Source of the DNA: JARIHD01 sp035629475
GTDB taxonomy: Bacteria > Patescibacteriota > Saccharimonadia > Saccharimonadales > UBA4665
NCBI GenBank assembly: GCA_035629475.1
Contig: DASPHS010000043.1
Coordinates: 1 to 19,317 of the forward strand
Direction of reading: 5' to 3'
Length of the DNA: 19,317 nt
Of the stretch, positions 6,197 through 13,548 are shown piece by piece. Each line of letters starts with the position of its first letter. Positions within the stretch are counted from its first letter, which is position 1. Under the pieces are notes generated by a model, which saw nothing but the letters and a program-made list of their open reading frames with translations, was not told the DNA's origin and made no database searches. Made by a program: the position numbers and the translations under genes.

Positions 6197-8752
6197 TTAG
6201 ACGCGCTCGGCGTGCAACACTTCTTTGGCTTGCTTGGCGACCCCCTCAAGCAAAGCATTAACCTCATCGGTTGTCAGCGTCCGCTCGTAGGAAGCAATAG
6301 AAAGGCGGAACGTAATCTGCTTATGCTCAGCTTCACCTTCACGCTGGTAGATATCTATTGGGCCCAGCATGTAATAGGTCTGGTCGGGCTTGGTAGCCGC
6401 CACCCGATCCCATACAAATTGGAAAGTGTCCTGGTAGGTGACCGCAGACGGCACACGCAAACAGATATCCTGCTCAACCTTTGGGAACCGAGGCAGCTGC
6501 AGGTACTGCTTGTTTTTATTGACTTGCTTGAGCAGCTCGTCCAGACTCAGCTCGAATCCAGCGCTGTAAGCGGGCAGCTTCAGACCCTTGATGGTAGCTG
6601 CTTTATATTCGCCCACAACACCAATCACCTCTTCGCTGCCAGGTAGCATAACCAGTGCGGCGCGCTTGTAGTCAAAGGGCTCCATGACTGGAATGTGCAG
6701 CTCTTCGGCAACCGGCACAAAAACCAGGCTCACACCCAACTGGGCAGCCAGGAAGGTCAGGAACTTACGAGCCTGATAGTATGGGGCGCCACTGTACGCT
6801 TCGGCCCGCTTGTCGTTGGCAGCGAAGGTTAACGCCAGGAGGCTGAACTCGGTCGGTACACCGTTATCATCAGCGGCGTGCAGCTTGTTGTGTACCTTGT
6901 TCATTTCGAAGAGGGCGAACTCATCATAGCCAGCTTTGATGTTAGGCTGTACTTTTTCCAGCAGGCTCGGCTGGATACTCATGCGGTAGTACTGTAAATC
7001 AGGGCTGAGCGCATTAGCTACCTTGAAGGCCAAATCGCGGTTTTGACCAGCTTTGTCCAGCAAGTTGCCGTGTACGAAACTATAGGATAGCACCTCATTG
7101 GCGCCCGCCTTGCTCAGCACGTCACGCACCTGCCGCTTGAGGGCGAACATCGGGTCGGCAATAGCAGGCGTCAGGTCGCGCTTAGGCAGTTCCAGCGGCA
7201 AGTGATCAAACCCATATAGGCGGCCGACTTCTTCGACAACGTCTTCTTTGCTTTCAATGTCGGTTCGCCAGAATGGTGCTGTGACCGTCAGATCATCGCC
7301 AGAAACCGTAACGGCAAATTCCACGTTCCGGAGCAGTTGCGCCATGTCCTCAGCTGCAAGGTCAAATCCCAAACGGGCATTAATGAACATGCGCGATACG
7401 GTAACCGGTGGGTGCAGACTTCCCCGCTCCATGACAGCAGTCGGCAGGTGATTATCATCAATCACCGCGCTGGCTACTTTACCGCCGGCATAAGTACGGA
7501 TTTCATCAACGATTTTTGCCAGTACAGCCAGGTTCTGTAGTGGGCTCTGGCCTTTGTTGAACCGTGTGACCGCATCGGTAAACAGACCATGCGCCATCGA
7601 TGTGCGGCGGATTGAGTACATGTCAAAGTTAGCGCACTCAATTATGATATTGGTCGTCGTGTCATCAACCTCGGTATCACCGCCGCCCATGACGCCACCC
7701 AGGCCAATCAGCTTGTCATTCGTAGCAATCATAATAGCCTGGTCACGGGGCTGTACTTCTTTGCCGTTCAGGAGCAGTATCTTTTCGTCTTTGGCGGGGT
7801 GTCGCACGACTAACGTGGCATGCTCTGCGCTTTCATCCTGAGCCACGACTTTGTCGTAGTCATAAGCGTGCAGCGGTTGACCAGTTTCCAGCATGAAGAA
7901 GTTGGTGTAGTCGACAATGTTATTAATAGAACGCATGCCCACGCGAGCAAGCTCTACCTGGAGCCATACAGGGCTGGGGCCAACTTTCACGTCGCGTAGC
8001 GTAATGGCAGTAAAGCGCGGGGCTAGCTCTGGCAGTTCGTTGCGGACGACAAGTGGCAACTCATCGGCTTCGACGGCCGGCATTGCAGGCTGCATAGTAT
8101 ACCATTCAGGGCTCTTGTACGGCCGATGGGAGATGCCCTCAATTTCACGCGCGATCCCGAGCCAGCCAAAGCAGTCAGGGCGATGGGTGAACATCTTGTT
8201 CTCCATATCGATGACCACGTCATCCTGTAGCTGATAGGCTTCGGTAAATAACGTGCCGGGCTCAACATCACCATCTATTTCCAAAATACCTTCGTGGCTG
8301 TCACCCAGGGCAAGTTCACGAGGACTAGCCAGCATACCGTTACTTACCACGCCGCGCAAAGCCCGGGCCTCCAGCACGAAAGGATCTTTACCATAGCTTT
8401 CAGGTACGGTAGCACCCGGTGGCAACCAGGCGACGTTCAAGCCCTCACGTACGTTGGGCGCACCACACACGACTTGCACCAGGCCTTGCTCGTTCCGTTC
8501 GACATCCTTAGCCCGGCCGCCATCGTCGACCATGCAGACGTGCAGACGATCGGCGTTGGGGTGGTCAGCGCAGCTCACGACTTTTACAATGAGCACGCCT
8601 TCGTACTTTTTGCCGAAAGGTATGACTTCTTCGACAGCACCCAGCTGGGCGCCGATCTTCTGGACCAGGTCGTCGACACCGTCGGGTGCGGGATGGCCAG
8701 CACTGTGGTAGTGCTCATTCAGGAACTGGAGTGTATTGACGCTGACTTTCAT
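6197..8752 (-). CDS. pheT: Phenylalanyl-tRNA synthetase beta subunit
   Basis: An 851-residue beta subunit of the alpha2-beta2 enzyme that charges tRNA-Phe. The bacterial domain order is intact: an N-terminal EMAP/OB-fold tRNA-binding domain (about residues 45-165, with VVSCADHPNADRL), the B3/B4 editing region (around DYTNFFMLETGQPLHAYD), a B5 region near residue 425 (VSRMFINARLGF), the pseudo-catalytic core, and a C-terminal anticodon-binding FDX-ACB domain (last ~100 residues, starting near LPRFPKVEQDICLRV). Length is slightly above the common ~800. Its ATG overlaps the HIT stop as ATGA, showing translational coupling in a pheS - four-helix - HIT - pheT operon. Confidence 0.96.
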   Translation of the reverse strand: MKVSVNTLQFLNEHYHSAGHPAPDGVDDLVQKIGAQLGAVEEVIPFGKKYEGVLIVKVVSCADHPNADRLHVCMVDDGGRAKDVERNEQGLVQVVCGAPNVREGLNVAWLPPGATVPESYGKDPFVLEARALRGVVSNGMLASPRELALGDSHEGILEIDGDVEPGTLFTEAYQLQDDVVIDMENKMFTHRPDCFGWLGIAREIEGISHRPYKSPEWYTMQPAMPAVEADELPLVVRNELPELAPRFTAITLRDVKVGPSPVWLQVELARVGMRSINNIVDYTNFFMLETGQPLHAYDYDKVVAQDESAEHATLVVRHPAKDEKILLLNGKEVQPRDQAIMIATNDKLIGLGGVMGGGDTEVDDTTTNIIIECANFDMYSIRRTSMAHGLFTDAVTRFNKGQSPLQNLAVLAKIVDEIRTYAGGKVASAVIDDNHLPTAVMERGSLHPPVTVSRMFINARLGFDLAAEDMAQLLRNVEFAVTVSGDDLTVTAPFWRTDIESKEDVVEEVGRLYGFDHLPLELPKRDLTPAIADPMFALKRQVRDVLSKAGANEVLSYSFVHGNLLDKAGQNRDLAFKVANALSPDLQYYRMSIQPSLLEKVQPNIKAGYDEFALFEMNKVHNKLHAADDNGVPTEFSLLALTFAANDKRAEAYSGAPYYQARKFLTFLAAQLGVSLVFVPVAEELHIPVMEPFDYKRAALVMLPGSEEVIGVVGEYKAATIKGLKLPAYSAGFELSLDELLKQVNKNKQYLQLPRFPKVEQDICLRVPSAVTYQDTFQFVWDRVAATKPDQTYYMLGPIDIYQREGEAEHKQITFRLSIASYERTLTTDEVNALLEGVAKQAKEVLHAERV

Positions 8753-9207
8753 CGTTTTGCTGCCTCTTGGATTTTCTTCTGGATATTGCTTAGTTCTTCA
8801 TCACTCATGCGCGGGCCTTCTACGGTACTAATAAACCCTGGGTACTCGGTATAAAACTCCTGGTGGTGCACGCTCTGTACGTGCTTGCCACTCTGAACGT
8901 TGTGCATGGGGTACAATTTGGCGTGCACGTGGGCTACGCCTTCACCTTCAAAGACCATGGCTACTTTTGGCACGTCAAAAGCCTTTTCAAGCAGTTTAGC
9001 CACAGTGGTAGCCGCCTCGATAAGACCCTTGGCGTCATCAAGATCCAGGCTGAAAATGTAATCACCAGGATTCTTCTTGGGAATAACAACAGTAGCACCG
9101 GGTGTGTTGGCAAATGGCGTCAGGAAGGCCAGATAGCCTTCGTCTTCCCACACCTTCCAGGAGGGGATGTTGCCTTCGATAATCTCGTCAAATATAGTGC
9201 GGTCCAT
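8749..9207 (-). CDS. HIT-family (Hint/Fhit-like) nucleotide hydrolase
   Basis: A 152-residue histidine-triad protein, the class that splits nucleoside phosphoramidates, dinucleoside polyphosphates or aminoacyl-adenylates. The N-terminal MDRTIFDEIIEGNIPSWKV and the central HVHAKLYP are family landmarks. In the usual HxHxHxx motif the first and the catalytic middle His are present, but the third is replaced by Lys (H-V-H-A-K), an oddity within the triad. I place the start at 9207: GAAAGG is eight bases before it and only two bases before the alternative ATG at 9213. It overlaps pheT by four bases, so it is co-translated with the synthetase. Clearing misreleased Phe-AMP or Ap4A made by PheRS is an attractive but unproven role. 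Confidence 0.87.
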   Translation of the reverse strand: MDRTIFDEIIEGNIPSWKVWEDEGYLAFLTPFANTPGATVVIPKKNPGDYIFSLDLDDAKGLIEAATTVAKLLEKAFDVPKVAMVFEGEGVAHVHAKLYPMHNVQSGKHVQSVHHQEFYTEYPGFISTVEGPRMSDEELSNIQKKIQEAAKR

Positions 9208-9221
9208 GGTCATGCCTTTCG

Positions 9222-9608
9222 TTAGTCCTCGTGTTTTTTGTCTTTTTCCAGCTCGGTGATCTTGGTATCGAGTAGGTTCTGAATGCCGTTCGCATCATTG
9301 ATAATGTGTTTGACCTCAACCGCTAATTCGTAGTGCTGGGCCATGAGTACCAGGCTTTTGATGCTGAACAACCGGCCGCGGGCCAAGCGGTATTCATAGG
9401 CAGCGCTCGTGCCGCCCTGTCCGAGGGCCATAGCGATGTCGGTCGTCAGCTGTACGGCGTTTTGGTACAGCGGGTTAGCCAGGGTAAATTGCTCGCTATG
9501 CGGCAACACGTCAGCAAAGTGACGAACGGCCTCAGACAGCTTGCCGGCTTGCTTCCAAAGCTTAGACGTTTCCAGATTTTCCAGATTGCGTGAAGAATTT
9601 TGAGCCAT
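9222..9608 (-). CDS. Four-helix-bundle protein (23S rRNA intervening-sequence protein family)
   Basis: A 128-residue, almost wholly helical protein. The pattern L-x-x-W-x-x-A-x-x-L followed by FADVLPHSEQFTLANPLYQNAV, then a helix ending SAAYEYRLARGRLFSIKSLVLMA, fits the four-helix bundle family first noticed as proteins encoded in 23S rRNA intervening sequences. Their function is unknown; some are linked to RNA or DNA contexts, and many are ordinary chromosomal genes. Here it is a stand-alone gene 11 bases after pheS, with GAGG upstream of its ATG, so it belongs to the pheS-pheT operon. The C-terminus is charged (KDKKHED). It is not inside any rRNA in this window. Confidence 0.72.
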   Translation of the reverse strand: MAQNSSRNLENLETSKLWKQAGKLSEAVRHFADVLPHSEQFTLANPLYQNAVQLTTDIAMALGQGGTSAAYEYRLARGRLFSIKSLVLMAQHYELAVEVKHIINDANGIQNLLDTKITELEKDKKHED

Positions 9609-9619
9609 AGGTGTCCTCT

Positions 9620-10678
9620 CTAGGCGTTGAACTGCCTTAAGAAATCAAGTTTACCGCTTTCAAAGTGGCGGACATCCTCGATGTCATACTTCATCATCAC
9701 CAGACGTTCGATGCCGCCACCCCAGGCAAAGCCAGTGTATACCTCTGGGTCAATGCCAGCCATCGTCAGAACATTGGGGTGGATCATGCCACAGCCCAAC
9801 AGCTCAATCCAACCAGAGTAGCCACAGATGTTACAACCCTTCTTTTCGCAGAATGGGCAGCTGAGCGCAAACTCAAATGACGGCTCAGTGAATGGAAAGT
9901 AAAACGGCTGGGTCTTAATTTCCAGTTCCTTCTGGTAGTACTCCTGCAAAAACGTTTTAAGCGTGGCCATCAGATGGCCGGCGTGAACACCCTTGTCGAC
10001 ATATACGCCCTCTAATTGGTAAAACGTGTGCTCATGGCGGGCGTCGAGGTCTTCGTTGCGGAAGACGCGGCCGGGTATGACCGCAGCAATTGGCTTACCC
10101 TGCTCCAGTTGCGGCTTAAGGGCCTGGAGGACGCGGTTCTGCATAGTACTGGTATGGGCGGGGGCGATAAGCTGTTTGCCATTGGCGTCGGTCTCTTCAG
10201 TCATGAAGGTGTCGTAGTCATCCCGTGCCGGGTGGCCTTCGGGGAAGTTCAGGGCACCAAACATGTGGTAATCATCATCCAGTTGGCGCGACTCGACAGC
10301 GGTAAAGCCCATGCGGTAAAAGATATCCAGCACGCTGTCCAGCTCGGTCATCAGCGGGTGCTTGCTGCCGTTCATGGCGTTGAGCAATCCCGGGTGTTTG
10401 TCAGCTGGAACATTGCCGTCAAAGGGAGCGGTTACGTCAATCGGGGGCAGCGCTTCGGCCTGCTCCTGATGCTGGGCAACCAATTGCTCCAGCTCAGCCT
10501 TGAGCATGTTGATTCCCTTACCGAAACTAGCGCGCTCAGCCGCTGGCAGCGTAGGGATTTCTGAGTACAGCGCCCGCAGCTCAACAGCCTTCAGAATTTC
10601 GGCCTTGTCGGCCAGGCCCTCCAGGCGTTCTTTAAGAGTTTTAGCAACTGCAGCAATACGTTCGTTCGAGTAGTCCAT
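9620..10678 (-). CDS. pheS: Phenylalanyl-tRNA synthetase alpha subunit
   Basis: A 352-residue catalytic subunit forming Phe-AMP and charging tRNA-Phe with PheT. The N-terminal ~90 residues are the coiled-coil tRNA-binding arm. The class II core follows: motif 2 around GRVFRNEDLDARHEHTFYQL and motif 3 in GFAWGGGIERLVMM near the C-terminus. Between them lies a Cys4 element, CPFC-x3-GCNIC, before SGWIELLGCGMIHPNVL. It replaces the shorter loop of the Escherichia coli and Thermus enzymes and probably binds zinc; similar inserts occur in some other bacterial PheS proteins. It is the first gene of its operon, with a TATACT box 11 bases before the ATG. Confidence 0.96.
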   Translation of the reverse strand: MDYSNERIAAVAKTLKERLEGLADKAEILKAVELRALYSEIPTLPAAERASFGKGINMLKAELEQLVAQHQEQAEALPPIDVTAPFDGNVPADKHPGLLNAMNGSKHPLMTELDSVLDIFYRMGFTAVESRQLDDDYHMFGALNFPEGHPARDDYDTFMTEETDANGKQLIAPAHTSTMQNRVLQALKPQLEQGKPIAAVIPGRVFRNEDLDARHEHTFYQLEGVYVDKGVHAGHLMATLKTFLQEYYQKELEIKTQPFYFPFTEPSFEFALSCPFCEKKGCNICGYSGWIELLGCGMIHPNVLTMAGIDPEVYTGFAWGGGIERLVMMKYDIEDVRHFESGKLDFLRQFNA

Positions 10679-10689
10679 AATTAGTATCT

Positions 10690-10695
10690 AGTATA
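10690..10695 (-). promoter_or_regulatory. Candidate -10 box of the pheS operon
   Basis: TATACT on the reverse strand is 11 bases upstream of the pheS ATG at 10678. A second, closer GATACT is four bases from the ATG. No T-box leader, leader peptide or attenuator of the kind often found upstream of phenylalanyl-tRNA synthetase genes is visible: the upstream gap contains REP-like repeats only. Confidence 0.4.
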
Positions 10696-10743
10696 CCTGT
10701 TGACCTCATATACTTCCAGTAAGCTGTTCATGAAATACAGACC

Positions 10744-10773
10744 CGTAATCCTGGACTTGTTTCAGGACCCAGT
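10744..10773 (-). repeat. REP-like hairpin, copy A3 (inverted)
   Basis: Read on the reverse strand it begins ACTGGGTCCTGAA, then a five-base loop and TCCAGGATTACG. Its stem pairs 10749-10755 with 10761-10767 with one mismatch. It is the same family as A1 and A2 but opposite in orientation, facing A4 within 70 bases. Confidence 0.7.
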
Positions 10774-10796
10774 TGAGAGTGATAGCTAAGCAGCCC

Positions 10797-10835
10797 ATTC
10801 CTTCTATGAGAAGCCCGGAAGGTTGATTTCTTTAT
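10797..10835 (+). repeat. Dispersed repeat block B2
   Basis: The block begins ATTCCTTCTATGAGAAGC and continues through CCCGGAAGGTTGATTTC, the counterpart of 2704-2742. Its CCTTC and GAAGG arms pair perfectly around a 13-base loop and are followed by a T-rich stretch. As at the other site it leads directly into a TACTGG...ATGACG hairpin, so B plus A travels as one composite unit. Confidence 0.6.
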
Positions 10836-10866
10836 TACTGGATTTTGATCGCAGTCCAAAATGACG
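10836..10866 (+). repeat. REP-like hairpin, copy A4 (diverged)
   Basis: The conserved ends TACTGG and ATGACG enclose a changed stem, ATTTTG (10842-10847) with CAAAAT (10857-10862). It replaces the TCCTGAA stem of the other copies. Both arms have changed together while the termini stayed, as expected of a palindromic repeat family with variable stems. Confidence 0.65.
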
Positions 10867-10879
10867 GGCCGAGAGGTGT

Positions 10880-10885
10880 TATACT
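10880..10885 (+). promoter_or_regulatory. Candidate -10 box of yajQ
   Basis: TATACT is six bases before the ATG at 10892, and no Shine-Dalgarno is present. With usual start-site spacing the transcript would begin at or next to the A of the ATG. No -35 consensus is seen at the expected distance. Confidence 0.5.
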
Positions 10886-10891
10886 GGCCTC

Positions 10892-11389
10892 ATGGCAAAC
10901 TTCTCATTCGACATAGTTAGTGAATACGATAAAGCGGAGATGAACAACGTCTTCGACCAAACCGAGCGGGAAATGACCAGCCGCTATGACTTTAAGGGCA
11001 CTCCAGCTGCCATCGAGTGGCTGAACAGCGACAAGACCGGCCTTAAGATAACCGGCAGCGGCGATTGGCAGATTGATGCCATCCTGGACATCGTCCGCAA
11101 GAAGCTCGCTACCCGTGGCCAAAGCCAAAAGACACTCGACCTTTCCAAAGAGGCAGTCGAGAGCAACCTCAAAACCACCAAGGAAGTTCCATTCAAGCAG
11201 GGCCTCGACCAAGAGAAGGCTAAGCAAATCACCAAGCTTATCCGCGAAGACTTTCCCAAGGTCAAACCCCAGATTCAGGGCGACGCTGTTCGCGTGACCA
11301 GCAACAGCAAAGACGACCTGCAAGCCGTCATGCAACTCTTACGAGAACAAGACTTCGACTTTCCGGTCGCCTTCACTAATTACCGCTAG
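10892..11389 (+). CDS. yajQ: YajQ family nucleotide-binding protein
   Basis: A 165-residue soluble protein with two alpha/beta domains. It starts MANFSFDIVSEYDKAEMNNV and has the family's SRYDFKGT, a central TRGQSQKTLDLS segment and KPQIQGDAVRVTSNSKDDLQ, all of which place it firmly in YajQ/DUF520. YajQ proteins bind nucleotides or RNA, and a Xanthomonas member binds cyclic di-GMP. No diguanylate cyclase is seen in this window. Length matches the family. It probably starts on a leaderless mRNA (TATACT six bases before the ATG). It converges with pspC, with five bases between the two stop codons. Confidence 0.93.
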   Translation: MANFSFDIVSEYDKAEMNNVFDQTEREMTSRYDFKGTPAAIEWLNSDKTGLKITGSGDWQIDAILDIVRKKLATRGQSQKTLDLSKEAVESNLKTTKEVPFKQGLDQEKAKQITKLIREDFPKVKPQIQGDAVRVTSNSKDDLQAVMQLLREQDFDFPVAFTNYR

Positions 11390-11394
11390 CTTTG

Positions 11395-13104
11395 CTACTC
11401 GTTAAATCCAATACATTTAAATGGATTGTTGGCAGTGTCCTGGGTCTGTAGGTTACCAAATTGCCCGATGTCAGCAGCAGTGACGCCGTTTGCGACGACA
11501 CCCCCGGCAGGCATACGGTCAAGTGATATGAGCGTACTGTTTGTGCCGTCACTTGCGACACAGTTTTTGTTGGTTTGCACAAGCAACTTGCCGATGCGCG
11601 GCGCAATAACGTGTTCCTCACTGACGCTTATGGCATCATAGGCCATAGGATCTGCACTCAGGCCCTCAAGTGCAACACGATTGAAGCCCTGGCCGTCATT
11701 GGACTGCACGGTTGCGGTCGCCACATTGGTCTTGCCAAGATTGACGTACGCGCCATTGCTCACTTCTATTTCTAGTGCCTGGCTCGTGAGTCCTTCGGGT
11801 ATTTCAATACTGGAGCCGTACTGGCTCATAGTTATCTTTTTGAGGTCCGGATGTTTAATTGTCACTTTCATGTCATGCTCGCCAGCTATGCAAATACCGC
11901 TACAGTCAGGATTATTGTCATACTCTGCAGTATTAATGATGAGTGTGCCGTCTTTGACGGTCGTTTGCACATCAGATAGCTCGGCGTCTCCAACGTACTC
12001 AAATTCAATACTTGGGATTTCAGCTTGGCGGTATTCATACCGTACAGGGTTGTCATAGTTTTCCCCACTATCGACGATATGCAGCGCCGTAAATGGCTCT
12101 TGCACTGCACGACTGGCTGTTCGGTCAAGAGCAGTGGCATAGCTTTCAAACTTCTGCACTACACCTGGTGTGAGCGGCCCCATGACAGTTACGCCAACGA
12201 AGAAGAGACCCACCAAGCCGGCAGTGGCCCAACCGGGCACGAACCAGCGCCGGCGAATCATTGCCACGCCCACCAGTGTGAGGGCAAATCCGATAACAAG
12301 AATGGTCAGGAGCAGCGAACTGCCGAATATATAATCCCGAGCGCTTAAGGTATAGTCGCTGTACCTGAAGATATCCTGCTGGTTTAGTAGCACATAGGCG
12401 CCCCCGATGGTTCCGGTCATGATAGTCGCCACGCCCGCCAGCAGAAACCCTACGCCGATGAGGATGACGATGATCAGTCCGACTTTTTCAAAGAAAGGTG
12501 CCAGCGTGCGCGTAGCGCGCTGGGCGGCGCCTGGAACATCAGCCTGATCAACAACTTCTTTCAGACTCTCCACGGTGACCGGTTTACCTTGCATCTGCAA
12601 TCGGTCACTGGAAGTTTTAGCCTCGGGCATTACGAGCCAGAGGATGATGTAGAGCAGAAAACCCCAGCCCCACAACACGGCCAGCGCAATGAAGATCAAA
12701 CGGATCACTATGGCGCTGATGCCAAAGTACGCCGCCAAGCCGGCAGTCACACCTGACACCATGCCGTTCTGCGTATCACGGAAGAGCCGCTTAGAGGTGC
12801 TGGCAGGTGCTTCGTGTGCCGGTTGTTCAGCAGAAGCATCCGTATCGTCAGACTTAAAGTCACCCGGCTCGCCGAGGTGTTGCTTTAAGATGGCGATATC
12901 ACTGGCCAAAATGGTTTTTTCACTGGTAATCCCGCGCTCCATAAGCAGTTCCGCCATACGCAGCTCAACTTCTTCCAGCACTTCTTTGTGGTTAGCGCCT
13001 ACGGCGACCTTAATAGCCTGCAGGTATTCCCGCAGCGCCTTGTGGGCGTCAACCGCGATAGTAAACGGCTGCCGGCCCAAGTGAATACGTGTTATTTCGT
13101 TCAT
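11395..13104 (-). CDS. PspC-domain membrane protein with cytoplasmic N-domain and beta-rich C-domain
   Basis: A 569-residue multi-domain protein. Residues 1-85 form a helical cytoplasmic domain (EVLEEVELRMAELLMERG), similar in feel to the domains that accompany PadR regulators. Residues about 104-161 are a PspC domain with its membrane helices (LFRDTQNGMVSGVTAGLAAY, then a W-rich helix). Further membrane segments lie near 208-240, 258-283 and 292-312. From about 335 the rest is predicted to be extracytoplasmic, beta-rich and repetitive, resembling the DUF4097/DUF2807 adhesin-like fold; that assignment is tentative. It contains a cysteine pair in NNPDCSGICIAG. The start overlaps the padR stop as ATGA, so the pair is one unit, probably an envelope-stress sensor with its transcription factor. 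Confidence 0.82.
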   Translation of the reverse strand: MNEITRIHLGRQPFTIAVDAHKALREYLQAIKVAVGANHKEVLEEVELRMAELLMERGITSEKTILASDIAILKQHLGEPGDFKSDDTDASAEQPAHEAPASTSKRLFRDTQNGMVSGVTAGLAAYFGISAIVIRLIFIALAVLWGWGFLLYIILWLVMPEAKTSSDRLQMQGKPVTVESLKEVVDQADVPGAAQRATRTLAPFFEKVGLIIVILIGVGFLLAGVATIMTGTIGGAYVLLNQQDIFRYSDYTLSARDYIFGSSLLLTILVIGFALTLVGVAMIRRRWFVPGWATAGLVGLFFVGVTVMGPLTPGVVQKFESYATALDRTASRAVQEPFTALHIVDSGENYDNPVRYEYRQAEIPSIEFEYVGDAELSDVQTTVKDGTLIINTAEYDNNPDCSGICIAGEHDMKVTIKHPDLKKITMSQYGSSIEIPEGLTSQALEIEVSNGAYVNLGKTNVATATVQSNDGQGFNRVALEGLSADPMAYDAISVSEEHVIAPRIGKLLVQTNKNCVASDGTNSTLISLDRMPAGGVVANGVTAADIGQFGNLQTQDTANNPFKCIGFNE

Positions 13105-13457
13105 GCCTTACCTTTCTCGAGGGCAGCGATTGACGTGTGTAACCGCTTGTACGTGACCTTCAGCTCAATGAGCATTTCCCGGCCCGCATCCGTTAACCAA
13201 TAATATTTCCGTGGCGGCCCCTGCTCGGACTCCTTCCACTCATAACCCAGCAACTCGTCGCGCGCCAAGCGGTTTAACAGCGGATAGAGCGTCCCTTCGA
13301 CGACTATCAACTCGGCTTCGCGCAGCTGACGTATGATTTCTGAGCTATAGACCTTGCCGTCTTTACACAGCAATAGGACACAGTACACCAACATGCCTTT
13401 GCGCATTTGGACTTCTGCAGCCTGAATTGCCGATGATGCTTCACTATTATCATTCAT
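13101..13457 (-). CDS. PadR family transcriptional regulator
   Basis: A 118-residue winged-helix repressor. The PadR signature is clear: MRKGMLVYCVLLLC, YSSEIIRQL, EGTLYPLLNRLARDELL, then the wing ESEQGPPRKYYWLTDAGREM. The short C-terminal helix is the dimerisation part, so this is a PadR-s2 size protein. It is translationally coupled (ATGA) to the pspC-type gene downstream, the common PadR-PspC arrangement. Its promoter has TTGACA-N17-TAACAT eight bases before the ATG and an inverted repeat over the -10, which suggests that it represses itself. Confidence 0.92.
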   Translation of the reverse strand: MNDNSEASSAIQAAEVQMRKGMLVYCVLLLCKDGKVYSSEIIRQLREAELIVVEGTLYPLLNRLARDELLGYEWKESEQGPPRKYYWLTDAGREMLIELKVTYKRLHTSIAALEKGKA

Positions 13458-13494
13458 ACAGTACTATGTTATGCAAGGTACTGTGCTTTGTCAA
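13458..13494 (-). promoter_or_regulatory. padR promoter with inverted-repeat operator
   Basis: On the reverse strand, TTGACA (13494-13489), a 17-base spacer and TAACAT (13471-13466) end eight bases before the ATG at 13457. Superposed is a perfect inverted repeat ACAGTAC-N13-GTACTGT (13458-13464 with 13478-13484) that brackets the -10 and the predicted start site. PadR proteins characteristically bind such palindromes at their own promoters, so autorepression is likely. The last base of the -35 is also the first base of the terminator hairpin at 13494. Confidence 0.7.
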
Positions 13495-13535
13495 CATGTA
13501 AAAGGGAATGCCGTTCAACATTCCCTTTTACATGT
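13494..13535. terminator. Symmetrical terminator-like hairpin between the lipoprotein and padR genes
   Basis: A perfect 17-pair inverted repeat, ACATGTAAAAGGGAATG and its complement, encloses an eight-base loop. Because the arms hold AAAAGGG...CCCTTTT, the core looks like an intrinsic terminator on either strand (A-run, GC stem, T-run). It lies 13 bases past the lipoprotein stop, so it most likely ends that leftward transcript just before the padR promoter begins. It is the clearest terminator in the window. Confidence 0.7.
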
Positions 13536-13548
13536 CGTATTACGAGTC

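Noticed and set aside
8294..8854. 186-residue plus-strand ORF opposite pheT and the HIT gene
   Set aside because: Antisense to two confidently assigned genes with conserved motifs; no independent start signals.
10679..10891. T-box, leader peptide or attenuator upstream of pheS
   Set aside because: No conserved T-box sequence, Phe-rich leader peptide or terminator/antiterminator pair is visible. The gap is occupied by REP-like repeats and promoters.
12689..13084. 131-residue plus-strand ORF opposite the PspC gene
   Set aside because: It lies wholly antisense to the well-supported pspC-type gene, has no ribosome site and no recognisable domain. It is a shadow of the real frame.
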